From Galaxea fascicularis (lineage: Eukaryota; Cnidaria; Anthozoa; Scleractinia; Euphylliidae), in contig OX419345.1 of assembly GCA_948470475.1 (NCBI GenBank), positions 2,349,001-2,413,000 on the forward strand: a stretch of 64,000 nucleotides of DNA, read 5' to 3'. The position numbers were made by a program, and so were the translations under genes. Every line of letters begins with the position of its first letter. Position 1 is the stretch's first letter. A model generated the notes under the pieces. It worked only from the letters and a program-made list of their open reading frames with translations. It was not told the origin of the DNA and did no database searches. Shown here piece by piece: positions 23,392 through 34,985 of the stretch.

Positions 23392-26300
23392 ATGTTAAAA
23401 AATATTACGGTATTCTTGCTGGTGATGATGGCGTTAAGAGAAGAGATTGTCGAAGGCAGCACAGGTTTACGCTTTTCTGGCCGACTAGACTCGAAAACAG
23501 GCGACCCTTCTCACGCCGAATACGAGCCTTGGAACTGGCGCGCTAATACTACGCTCCAGTTTTTCTTTCAGAAAAGCTCGCACGAAGATGCTTTGATTTT
23601 TTATCAGGACGACCGAGCGCAATACGACCAATTCATGGACTTGTTTCTTCTCAACGGCAAAGCTCGCTTCCGAGCTCGGGTTGGACAAGACATGGAAGGA
23701 TTGGAGCACCGAGTTATTCAACGAGACTTTGCTGACTCCAAGTGGCATCAGGTCAAAATTGAGGTATCTGAGAATGAAATTATGTTTTCCATTGACGATA
23801 TTCGTCCAGCAGAACGTACCATTAAATTCACCCATTATGCGGAGTCTGCTTTGAACGCACCACTGTATATAGCTGGAATTCCAATGGGGGCCGTGAAGCA
23901 CCTCTCATATCGTCGTATAATCGAAGAAGTTTTAATTCCACGGTAAGGTGAAACGCTAACTCTACTTAACTATTATAGTCGTTGCCGCAACGTTTCAGGC
24001 TTTACAAGCTTTGCAAATGGGTTGCCACTTAAAACTGTTGAAGGAAATTGTGCCTTGAAGCTATGCGTCAACTAACAACAAACAGCGATATCTTAGCAAA
24101 ATTAATTGTTTTGAGAAAGACTGAACTATATACGAACGTAGGAGACTAAGGTCTGTGAACGTATTTTCAAGAGATTGTCGAGGAAGTTTGCCAATTTATA
24201 TTTGGTAGTTCGTCTACTACAAAGCTGTCATTCAGTTTCAGTAGCACATTTCATTCAGCGTTATAAAACTTTCATTCGATAAAATGATCATAAATGAATG
24301 ATTACTGTGTCACAGCTCTGTTATTTTTAATTCACACGCCAATAAATGATTAAAATAGTTTCTTCGTTACACGATCACGTCCCATGAGCTATTAGGAGAT
24401 GCACCGTTAATTTTAGATCCTCTATCACATTCTGAAAAAAGTCATTGGCCGCAAAATAGTCGTATTTTTGCCTTGGTCATCTGTCATACGAGGGCGCGCG
24501 ATCTTCAAACGAAACTACAATGGTCCGCAGCGAGTACGTAAACGAAGGGGATACCCTTCGCGGCTTTCGAGATAGAGGAAAATTGAAAGTGAAAACTACT
24601 GTTTTGCGGTTTAAAAACGATGTGGCACTCGCTAACGGCAAATATTTCATTTTCTCTAGTCATGGTCTTGATGCTCTGTTTGAAGGATGTATTGGTGACG
24701 TAAGAATGAATCGATCTCCAAACGGTCGTTTGGAAAGAGCAAGACTACGGAAGCCGCCGATTGATGCGACGGAGAGCTGCTCTGGAGCATGCGCGGAGCG
24801 GCGATGCTATCACGGTCGATGCATCGACAGAATACGAGAATCAGAGTGTGACTGCTCGGGTACTGGGTACGAAGGAGACAATTGCGAAACCTGTAAGGCA
24901 CTTGCTTAGAATAAGAGTGGTTCAGCTATATGAAACAGTTGTTCAGCGTATTTTTAAGGTGCATCTTTCATTCCTGAATCAACCAATACAGCAGTTTTCA
25001 GTTTACTGGTTCATCAACTTATATATGAGTTTAGTTGCTTTTGTAACTTGACAAACAAATGAAAAGCTTGCTTTGTAAACCATGCAAGACTTTGATTTTT
25101 TTCTCTTGTCATTGTTTGCCAGTGTCTAAAATTGTCCTTATGCGGAATGTCCTCGACGATGATGAAGGATATATTTACCAGCGCCTAGAAAGCAATAGCC
25201 CGTACTTATCAACAGATAGGAACACGCTGGATTTCAGGTTCTTATCGTTAGTTAAGGATGGTGTAATCTTTTACATGGGGAAAGATAAAGATCATTTGCT
25301 TGTAGAACTCGTAAATGGCAGCATTCGAGTCCAAGCAGACTTCGGTGGAGGTAAGTCGTGTTAAGACAAAACTTTTCTTCCTTAGAGCCTCGTTTAGTCG
25401 TGAGAAAAAATCGTTTTCTTAAGCTAATGCCAACGAAAGTCAACACCCACTCAAGATAAACCATTCGTTTAGCTCAAACTGAAACGGATGTTTAAACTAA
25501 TACAATCTTCTATCTTCGTTAAGTGAGCTTAATAATCCAAGAAAAACTTGACGATAACCAGTCCATATAAGTTATAGAAGCTTTTTCCCACCCTCACAGC
25601 GTGATTTCCTTATCAGTCAACTTTATTTGTTCGTGTTTAAGATTTCCAGGTATCGTTATGAAAATTTAAAAATATGAGTTTCTTGTCCGTCTGTGTTTAA
25701 GATTCCAGGATTTTTTTTTTTAAACTGTAGGTGCTGTTGTCGTGCAACTTGGTGCGAATGCTCTGTCTGATAGCTGCTGGTATTACACAGTGATCCGCCG
25801 CAAAAAGACACGACTGACAGTTATCCTTAAGAATGACAGAGGAGAAGAGATTGGAAGAGAGACTCGGAATTCCTCTGCATCGCATGTGAAACTGAATCTC
25901 AACAACCAATCAAATGTCATTTACTACGGTGGTGGTCCGCGGCAGGTTCTTCCCCTTGCGAAGGCCAAACAATTGCTCTTTAGAGGATATTTTCAGCAGT
26001 TTCGCTTTGAAGAATTCAATGTGATTGATAGCGCACTGTCAGATAAAAATGGGTTTTCGATAAGAGACAAGGATCGAGTTTTTCAAGTTAGGTCCACTAA
26101 TATGTTGCTGCAGACTGCTGAGGACCAATGCAAAGACAAAGGACCCAGCCGCTCTCCTGACAGCTTTACACCATCGACAAGGCCCTCAGAAAGTGAGATT
26201 CAAAGCAATCTTATTTAAGCTAACTTTATGAATACATTGATTGATTGATTGATTGAGCGAGTGAGTGAATTATTGATTGAGTGATCTATTGATTCGTTCA

Positions 26301-29044
26301 TTCATTCATTCAATCATTCACTCATCCATTCGTTCGTCCTTTCGTTTATTCCTTCTTTCTTTCTTTCTTTCTTCATCCTTCTTAAGAGAGCAAACTAATT
26401 TAAGCTATCTTATGGACCTTTATATTTCGATTTACGACTTAATTTGTTCATTGATTCATAGATTTATTCACTCATTCTTCTTCTTTTCTTTTGTCTTTCT
26501 CTGATTCATTCATTCATTCAATCAGCCAATCACTCGTTCGTTCCTTTGCTCGTCCGATTTATTCATTCATGGAGTCACCCATATAGTTACCCAATACTTC
26601 ATGGACTCATCCATATAGTCACCAACTGTTTTATGGACTGACCCATTACCTGATGGAGTCATCCATGGAGTCACAATTAGTTTCATGGAGTCCTCCACAT
26701 AGTCACCGATAATTTCATGGAGTCATTCATATAGTCAACCAATACTTATGCCGCTCTGCGAATGTCAACGGGAAGCTCATTCCACAGGGAGGGTCCTGCT
26801 TTGGCAAAGGCTCTATCGCCGAGGGTTTTAAACATTGTCCTAGGAACCGCTGGCAAATCCTGACTGTCAGAGCGTAGGCTATACCGACCGGCAGGCTTAG
26901 CTTTTAAAAGGTCACAGATGTAGGATGGTGCTTTTACATGCAAGGCCTTATATACCAGGAGCAATACCTTAAACATCACCAGGTAACGAACTGGAAGCCA
27001 GTGCAGCCTTCTCAAGACGGGAGGGATATGGTCGAATTTAGGGACTAAACAGACCACACACGCCGCTGCATTGGGAACCCTTTGTAAACGGTCATATTGG
27101 TACTGTGGAAGACCATAGAGCAGTGAGTTACAGTAATCGATATACGAAGCAGCGAAAAATGCACCAAAATCTTCGTTGTTTCTTCCGAAAGAAATTTCCT
27201 AATCTGCCGGATGTTGTAAAGGCTACAGAATGCTTTACTACACACTTTTCCAATGTGAGAATTCATTGTCATATGAGAATCAAACCATGCTCCTAGATTG
27301 CGCATCACCTTAACGGGTTTGACCACAGATTTTCCAACTGTACTCTTGTCGATATAAATCTTGGACACTTGCTGACGGGACGATTATAAACTCAGTCTTG
27401 GCATCATTTATCAAAAGACGGTTAGAGAGCATCCAAACACGGACATCAGCAACACAGTTCTCAATATTCCTCAACACAGCATCCTGAGACGCCGGTGAGT
27501 GTGGCTGAAAAGACAGATAGGTTTGAGTATCATCAACGTAACTGTGTGCGTTGGATAGGTGACCGTCAATGATCTTAAATAAACCAGCAGCATATATTAA
27601 GAACAAGACCGGTCCCAGACAGCTTCCTTGTGGTACGCCTGACCCAAGATTGAATGGATCGGACATGCAATTCTTGATTAAAACTCTTTGCTTTCTGAGA
27701 TAAATAAGAGGCCAGCCATTTCTGTGCGTCACCTATTACACCAAAATCCTTCTCAAGAGTAGAGTATACAGAAGGATTCCACGTTCAGTGGTGTCAAAGG
27801 CAGCACTGAGGTCGATTAGAACAAGTGGCGTAACCTCCTGGAGTCATCCACATAGTCATCAACAATTTTATGGACTGGTCCATATAATCAACCTTTACTT
27901 CATGGGGTCATTCACTTAGTCAGTGATGGTTTCATGGAGTCGCCCATATAGTCACCCAATAGTTCATGGAATCATCCATATAGTCATCAATAGTTTCATG
28001 GATTCACCCATACAATCACACAACACTTCATGGAGTCATCCATATAGTAACCAATAGTTTCATGGATTCTCCCATATAGTCACACTATACTTCACGGAGT
28101 TATCCACATAGTAACCAATAGTTTCATGGATTCACCCATATAATCACACAATACTTCATGGAGTCATCCATATAGTCACCAATAGTTTCATGGAGTCACC
28201 CATATAGTCACTTAATACTTCATGGAGTCATCCATATAGTCACTGATAGTTTCAACGAGTGACCCATATAGTCATGGAGTCGCTCATAGAGTGACTTTAT
28301 TTTTCATGGAGTCATTCATATAGTTACCAGCTGTTTCATTGTCACCCATTACTTGTTGGAGTCACACATAATCATTCCTTCATTCATTCAAGAACAGTTC
28401 ATTGGAGATTAATTGTCACGCATAAGTAGATCAAATTTCCTCCACGGGTTTGGTTGTTGCATCTTCTGGTTGTGTAATAATTAGCAAGTCATAAGTTAAT
28501 CCAAGTATTGTACATTTTCCACCTGCTCACGTGCATTAAAACTCGGTAAATTTACAAACGCGGTAACCCTTTGTAAAACTTACACTGTGGCCGAAAGGAA
28601 GACAATTTCAACATTTACTCATAATTTCAATATCGTTGCCTTTGGCTGATTAACTGCTCTATTTTTGAAGGTACAACAAGAAGTACAACCTCATCTTCTA
28701 TGCCGACAACTCCAAGAAGAAATCCTCCAAAACCCGAGACCCAGCGTTCCGCAGAACAGAAGGCACCACCCACCCCAAGGGCTAAGGGCGTGTCCACTTG
28801 GGTTATCATATCAATAGTGCTAGCAGCCATGGCATTAGTTTTCGTCTCCGTGTTCCTACTCTACCGCTGGAATCATCGATACACCGGTTCATTCAAACCC
28901 AATAAAAACACAGAGAGTCAACCGCAGGAGCCGGAAGCCGAAAGACAACAGCAAGGCACGCGGGTTTACAATCAACCAGCGTTTTTTGTGTACAAGCCTG
29001 CAAAAAAGCCTCCAACAGCTCAGAGTCCACCCGTCTCTATTTAA
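23392..29044 (+). CDS. Gene E: neurexin-like transmembrane protein, LamG-EGF-LamG-TM (5 exons, complete)
   Basis: Exons 23392-23942, 24660-24892, 25123-25350, 25731-26192 and 28671-29044 join in phases 2, 1, 1, 1 to encode about 615 residues. Order: signal peptide (1 to ~22), LamG1 (~25-200, closing strand 'FEGCIGDVR' at ~191), EGF (Cys 224, 228, 233, 238, 247, 249, 259), LamG2 (~265-440), Pro/Ser/Thr stalk (~465-530), transmembrane helix (~532-556) and a ~60-residue tail that starts YRWNHRYTGSFKP and has a Tyr-containing stretch near the end. One LNS-EGF-LNS unit plus a TM is like a one-third-length alpha-neurexin; the juxtamembrane Tyr/Arg-Gly-Ser/Phe pattern loosely resembles the neurexin 4.1-binding site. 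Probable role is adhesion or recognition at the cell surface. The last intron carries satellite repeats and a LINE remnant. Orthology to neurexin or Caspr is not established. Confidence 0.85.
26230..26560. repeat. ATTC/TTGA-type microsatellite region
   Basis: Runs of ATTGATTG, ATTCATTC and TTCTTTCT simple repeats begin about 40 bases after the gene E exon 4 donor. They lead into the satellite at 26560. Confidence 0.7.
26560..28370. repeat. Degenerate satellite array interrupted by a retrotransposon
   Basis: Two blocks, about 26560-26748 and 27834-28370, are built from the same unit: TTCATGGAGTCATCCATATA followed by GTCACCAATAG, about 32 bp and often in alternating ~64-bp pairs. The gap between the blocks is the LINE remnant at 26748-27833. 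The array lies in the last intron of gene E, between the LamG2/stalk exon and the TM exon. Confidence 0.8.
26748..27833 (-). pseudogene. Decayed non-LTR retrotransposon reverse transcriptase (CR1/L2-like)
   Basis: On the - strand three overlapping frames give, in order, RT motifs 'GSGVPQGSCLGPVLFLIY' and 'YVDDTQTYLSF' (27732 to 27310), a middle segment 'MRNLGAWFDSHMTMNSHIGK' (to about 27045), and the thumb/C-terminal region 'LRRLHWLPVRYLVMFKVLLL' and 'AGPSLWNELPVDIR' (to 26748). Frameshifts near 27340 and 27050 break the frame. Both the 5' end (no endonuclease) and the extreme 3' end are missing. The family is a telomere-independent LINE of the CR1/L2 group by motif order; the exact clade is uncertain. 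Confidence 0.85.
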
Positions 29045-30981
29045 AGCTGTGCTGTCTGAGATAAAGGATATCAGTCATCATCAGGGGGTCCATACCATGT
29101 TTTGTTTCATTGAAGTTTTTGAAAGTGCCGTAGAAATATCGAAAGTAGTGTACACTGCAAAAAGAACGAAGATAACTCGACTTCTGTCCCCTACGAAATG
29201 TATTTCCTGATAAAACCAGAAGTCCAACAGATGGCTTCAAAACACAATGAGAAATAATCCTTGTTTGAGTCGAAAGTTTTTTCGGAGTTAGTGGACAATT
29301 AAATTTGACTTCTTCAATTTAGGCAAAGAACAAATCTAGAACGCTTCCATTTGTTGGAGACAACGCAAAGAAGTTGCCCACCAGTATCAAAACAATCAAA
29401 AGAAGCGGGACACTATATCCTCTGTTCAACGCATAAATGATGCCGTTGTTCTGTTAATAAGAATAATGCTTACCGATTTTTTTAAAGTAGCTTTTGACAA
29501 TCGCTATATAGTGTAGCGTAGGATGGGAACAGAAATCGAAACAACAAAGGAAATGAGTGAAAATGTCTTCAGCCGGGAGTCGAACCCGGGTCTCCTGGTT
29601 ACCGGTCAGATACCTTACCACTAGGCCACTGAACCAACCCCGCCATTCAGCCGAATTGGAACAACCTTTATATGGCAAGTTCTGAGGAGAATCGCACATT
29701 ATATATATATATATGTAAATGAACATATGATACTATGCAGCATGGACTATCTCTGGATATGGAAAATAAACTGAGTGCTATTAAAACAGGTTTTATATTA
29801 CGGTTTTCATTTTTCATACACCACTGTGCTTGAAATCTCTGCATGGTGGTGGCCTGGCAGACTTGGGTAAAGTAAGTGCTATGCCGAGTTTGTCAGTGGC
29901 CAAGTAGAGCGCGCCATTTGCGGTTGTATTATATACTTTATTACACCCATTTTGAAATCACTCGTCATTCATGAGATCCGATTGGCTCCCAACAGTGCAG
30001 TTTATTCCCAAATTGCACCATTTTTTGCTTTAAATCACATCTCTTTTTTTAAGCTCATCAAAATTCAAAACTGGTTTTCCTGAAGTGAACATTAAATAAA
30101 TATCAATATTGACAAAAAACTGTGTGATTTCGAAATGGGTGTATTAAAGTGGTAAGTGAACTTCGAGTCGTTCAATTTTGGTCTAAAATCATACTGGTGA
30201 TTTCAAATCAAACTTGCGCTGCGGGCTCGTTCACACGTATGATTTCAGATCAAATTGCACTCCACTTAGTCAATTACCATTATAAAACTGGATATTCACC
30301 TCCTGGCACTCACCTGGATTTTGCGCGCAGTTGCGTCTCCGCTTTTTTCTCAGATTGAAAGCGTTAATTGAAGATGGCCAGCTGCTGGTTTGGCAAATCC
30401 TAAACAATTATGCACCTCAATGCAGGTGAATACGGTAAATGATAACTCTTACCCACCTTCACCTCTTAAAAACTTAACTGTTCAGCGTACATATCAACTT
30501 TCGTGTATTTTTGCTTGTGTCCGCATTTTAAAAAATGAACCAACAGACTGCATTTTTTTTTATTATTATTGTGGACGGCTATTTTTTCCTGATTAATCCC
30601 AGTGCGTGTGAACTCTGAGAACGCACGGAGGGCGTCAAAACGGGGTTAAAACAAAGAAGTAGGTTTCGCGCCGCAAGCGAGGAAAGTGACCGATGTTCTT
30701 ACGACAGTTTGACCACGTATTTCGTTCGTTATTTAGGGTACACACGCACTGACACATGGCATCTATTTATTGTTTTTTTTTTCGTTACTCTCTTTGACTC
30801 ATGACGTCATTCGTGCGCGTCTACACTTTCATCGCAAACTCTTCTAGACCAATCAAAACACGAGGTTTACACCGTCCATTCATATATGATTATTTCATAT
30901 ACATCACTCACTTACACCGTCCGTTGTATCAAATATTATTAATCAGATCCAACTGAACTGCGGTTGGCGCGTATCTAGAAC
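29045..30981. other. Intergenic stretch between gene E and the LRAT-like gene
   Basis: It holds a tRNA-like sequence (29570-29645), a short (AT)n run at 29700 and a possible SINE-tail fragment at about 30876-30918 ('CATATATGATTATTTCATAT'). That fragment resembles the tail of the copy at 57291. No coding exon was recognised. Confidence 0.5.
29571..29645 (-). pseudogene. tRNA-Thr-like sequence (degenerate; tRNA-derived repeat or dead tRNA)
   Basis: Read on the - strand it has a good A box (TGGCCTAGTGG), D stem, a T arm with perfect 5-bp stem (CCGGG/CCCGG) and B box (GGTTCGACTCC). The anticodon-loop triplet would be GGT (Thr). But position 33 is C rather than T, the anticodon stem has a mismatch, and only 5 of 7 acceptor pairs form. 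It is therefore more likely a decayed tRNA or the head of a SINE than a working tRNA gene. Confidence 0.6.
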
Positions 30982-32614
30982 ATGACATCACAGTTTGCAG
31001 GTGGCCATACGACACAGTTTTCCCGGAGTGGACAGGATTATTTCCAAATGAAACAAGCTGAAGAACCTCAAGAAACTGCTATGATTCCAGCTGCAGGCGA
31101 TCACATTTACGTGCATCGTTCTGTGAGCTATGCACATCACGGTAAGAGTTCAATAGGTATTTTTCACTCCGCAACTGTTAAGTACTGTGCGACTATATTT
31201 TCATGGTAAACAATGATTACTTTCACTTATTGTTTTCACTAATAAGTGCCACAGGCTAAAAAAGAAAAGGAATTGAAAGCTGAATTTGTAATCATTATTT
31301 CAGTATACGGCACCACAATTGCTACGAAACTACAAAGAGAGCCTTAAGAGAAAATTTGCATTGAATATTTTGCAGTCCCAATGACGTTCGCAAAGGCAAA
31401 ATGGCTTCGACGAGAAATTCGAATTTCCTGTCTTTCTTGCCGGTGATATAATTTTATCATATCAGAAAATCATTGAAAATAAAGTAGCTTAAAAAATAAA
31501 ACGCGAAATGAAACGCAGGGATACTTTATATAGAATGTTTTACATTGCATATTTTCATAAAGGCAAACCGCTTGATTAAAGTATAATATATACTACAATA
31601 CGTGTTAAAGATTCTAATCTGCCTCTTTGCCTCTGTACATGTGATATTATTGGAGAACATAAAGATGATTGCAGACTAAAGATACTCCAAGGTTAGGTTA
31701 TTGGAATAAAAAGCCTTACTTAGTCATAGCTGATCACAGTTTAAGGCACTTTATGACAGCTTCAAAATGGATTATTTCAGGAGGATATGTTTTACTTACA
31801 TCTTTTGTTTACGGTTGGCGAGATTTAACTTGACGTGGATCGCAGGCTTAATAAGTATTGACCGGGAAGTATTGACCGGGAGAGGGGTTGAGAGGGGTAT
31901 AGTCGATGATTGTGCTCGGAATGGTGTCATAACGGTTTCAAGTTTACTATCATTATCATTACCATCACTGATGTCGTTATTATTTTTATTATACCGGTGA
32001 AATAGAAAATTATGAATGCGTTGAACGCGCACATTACATTACATACCCGCACTGATCTGCTATGTATTTAAACAGGTATTTACATCGGCGATGACAAAGT
32101 CATCCATTTTCAAACCCCTCTTGAAACTGGTAAAATGGACACCTCAGAGATTGTAGAGAGTGCTTTTCGCGACTTCCTTGGTCCCGACAATTCCTACTGG
32201 AACGTTTACAAATATGGCGTCACCGACGACACATTTAGCGGACTTCCGCGAGGAACATGCACAACAAGGCATAGTGACGACATCAAAACTGTACTTCAGC
32301 GCACACGCGAGGCACTGCGGGAAGGATTTGGAGAGTTTAATATAGTGGGCAGTAACTGCGAGGACTTTGCATTGTACTGTAAAACTGGCCAGCGGTCTCA
32401 GACTAGTGGTCAGTACTTATCAGCCATGCGCAGAATCCAGGCCGCCCGTCAAGCCGCGGCGATTGGCTACAAGAGCCCCATTGTATATGCTGGGTGCGTG
32501 TTGGGATGGTTCTCAGCGAATGATTTTGGAAGTCAAGGAAACCCAGACAACGATGAGGCAGAGTCAGCAAAAAAGGAAGAGGTGAATGAAGTCCCTTTGA
32601 ATACAGCGCTCTAA
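30982..32614 (+). CDS. LRAT-domain (NlpC/P60 superfamily) acyltransferase-like protein (2 exons)
   Basis: Exons 30982-31141 and 32076-32614 join in phase 1 (donor GTAAGA, acceptor AACAG) to encode about 232 residues. The core fits the LRAT/H-rev107 fold: 'HIYVHRSVSYAHHGIYIGDD' with the first catalytic His at 52/53, second His at 64 ('VIHF'), and the NCEDF motif with nucleophile Cys148. Known relatives (LRAT, PLAAT/HRASLS) transfer acyl chains from phospholipids to retinol or amines, or act as phospholipase A1/2, at membranes. Which reaction applies here cannot be told. About 80 residues follow the Cys, including a weakly hydrophobic stretch ('SPIVYAGCVLGWF') that could associate with membrane, and a charged C-terminus. 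The N-terminal ~38 residues show no recognisable domain. The gene is in the same orientation as the LamG cluster but functionally unrelated to it. Confidence 0.8.
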
Positions 32615-34589
32615 ACGGACCAAGAAGGGAAGGTCGAAAAATGACAGGAAGACAGAAAACAACCAAGCAGCCCGCATCAAGGAGTCAACTATTTAGCTAC
32701 AAGAGCATCCCAACCCCACAGACCAAAACTCACGGAGGAGTATGAGGAGTAAATAGAGAGCTCTAGCAACGTGAACGCCACAAAGTAAACACAATCGCTC
32801 TGCACTTGTGTTAAACTTTGGTACGTTTCGTTGCCCTCCTGTGCAAAAGAACGACGACAAATGACCACATGTTAGGTTTTCCAATGGACGTGAGCGCATT
32901 CCGGGAGGAAAATGTCTTTCTTTTCCCTTACTTTGGCCGTTCAATGTAATTTAGTTCCTGGACAGCTCCTTTAGTCAGCATTTTCTATGTTAAACAAATT
33001 CAAGAAATTTGGAATAATTGCCAGATTTACAAAGGTTGGAAGTTACATTTTGAAATAACGTTTTCGTTGTCGTCGCCGTCGTCGTTGCTTAAGCTCGTCC
33101 CTAATACTGATTCTTCAGGATGGCGTGGGGAACAGCTCTGCACGTGTATAAGAATTTTCAAAGCCACAAAGGTTAAGGCAATTGAGTCATATTGCTTCGA
33201 ATCATATGAGTCTGTGTGATAAGCTTTGACTACCAGTCCGAAAAAGAGACTACCTTCGTATCCAATCTCCCAAAGACAGGCGCACGCGTTTCCGTAGAAC
33301 GTCAAGTGAGGTCTAGGTTAACAAATACCTGAATCATGCAATTTGCGGTTAGCGTGGCATTTTTAAATACAGGATTAAATCTAAAACCGGGTTCACAAAT
33401 AGATTTGTCAAAACCACGAAGGTTAAAAAATCGGTGAGTATAAGAAATTCAGTAAAAGAGGCAGGCAGCATGTGCCCGTGCGCCATAAATTTCTTTGGAA
33501 AAGTCATGAAATGTGTCCTTTGTGAGTAGCTTGTAGATAACTGAACCGTCACCAGCAAAAATCTATTCTACGTCATTGCAGATCACATGTTCCAGAGGGT
33601 TACAGTTATTTACTATCAGAGAAACATCGGCTGAAATTTGGTACCTTTCTTTAGAAACACTGACCGCTTCGGACGTAGGGTCTCCACATGGATTTGATAA
33701 AAGTACGTTAACAAAGCTTAAGAATGGTTTGAACCTTTTGGAGCATTCTTCATAACGTAACACTTATAAAAAAGTGTTGTTGTTGTCAGGTTCATTGTTC
33801 GTTTGTCTCTTTCGTGCCTCAAAACAATAACCCTTTCCTTCCAAGCTTCTATAAGAGCTACGGGGGGTGTAAGAGAGAAACGTTTTCATTTTTTTAAGAC
33901 ATACGCAAAGGGTTTGGGAGGTACCAATTTGGAAAAAAATTCCTGCCATGAAACAGATCCGTGAAATAGCTTTCAAGTCAAGATAAACGGAAGTCATCCA
34001 ATATCATCAGTAACAAGAAAACTAAATACAAAACAAATCACTGCCACCCCCGTCCTTCACAAGTATAAGAAACTGTTTGGGATCCCAACATCGCGACGGA
34101 GTCTTACTTTTGATTCATTTTTGAGAGATACTTGAAAAACAATCATAACTAAAACTATGAAGGACTGACAAGAGAGTAGGCCTTCATAACAGGAAAAGTC
34201 GGCAGGTACTAAACCTCATGATGTAGCCCAGCATTGGACCCGCACTTACAACGGATATATATCATCTCCTAGATGGCAGGATATAAACGTTAGCTCTACA
34301 GCAGTCGTCCAAACATCAACTAGAATTTGAGAGACTACAAGGATTACGAAACACATATATCGTGCGGGTCAGTTACTGACAAATGTGGATCCTGGCCAGT
34401 GAATTCGAAAACTTTGACAACTTAATGAATGGTAGCTAGGCCACTTGGTATTTTCTCACAACAGAGTAGACTTCGGTTGAAAACAAATTAATATACATTT
34501 AGGACAAGACTCTACAAGTCTGCCCCCCCCCCCCTGCCAGTGTTTCCATGTCCAGGATTCAGACTCGTCATTTCACTCGTCATTTTCTC

Positions 34590-34985
34590 CTGTGCCCCTT
34601 CGTGAGCTTTAACCCGAATCAATTTTGCCATGAACCAAACTGGTTTAGACCTAAGCCAAACCTGTTTTGCCCTAACCCAAACCGGTTTTCCCCTGATTTT
34701 TTGTGCCAACTTAAACCTGTTTTCCCCTAACCCAACCGGTTTTCACGAAACCCAAACTGGTTTTGCACTAACCTAAACCGGTTTCCCCTAATTCAAACTG
34801 GTTTTGCCCTGATCCAAACCGGTTTTACCCTAACCGAAGCTGGTTTTGCCCTCACCCAAACCAGTTTTGACCTGACCCAAACCGGTTTTGATCTGACCCA
34901 AACCGGTTTTGCCCTAACCCACACATATTTTATCCTAGCCCAAACCGGTCTTGCCCCAACTTAAACCGATTTAGCCCTAATTCAA
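34590..34985. repeat. Minisatellite with AAACCGGTTT core
   Basis: About 17 degenerate copies of a 20-23-bp unit, AACCCAAACCGGTTTTGCCCT. The core AAACCGGTTT is a palindrome, so every unit can pair with itself or its neighbours. Confidence 0.85.

Noticed and set aside
26560..28370. Spaced repeats like a CRISPR array
   Set aside because: The units are contiguous satellite copies with variation, split by a LINE fragment.
29571..29645. Functional tRNA-Thr gene
   Set aside because: C at position 33, a mismatched anticodon stem and an incomplete acceptor stem make it unlikely to work as a tRNA.
34590..34985. Regular repeats that could suggest a CRISPR array
   Set aside because: Units are directly adjacent and degenerate with no unique spacers, in an intron-containing animal genome; it is a minisatellite.
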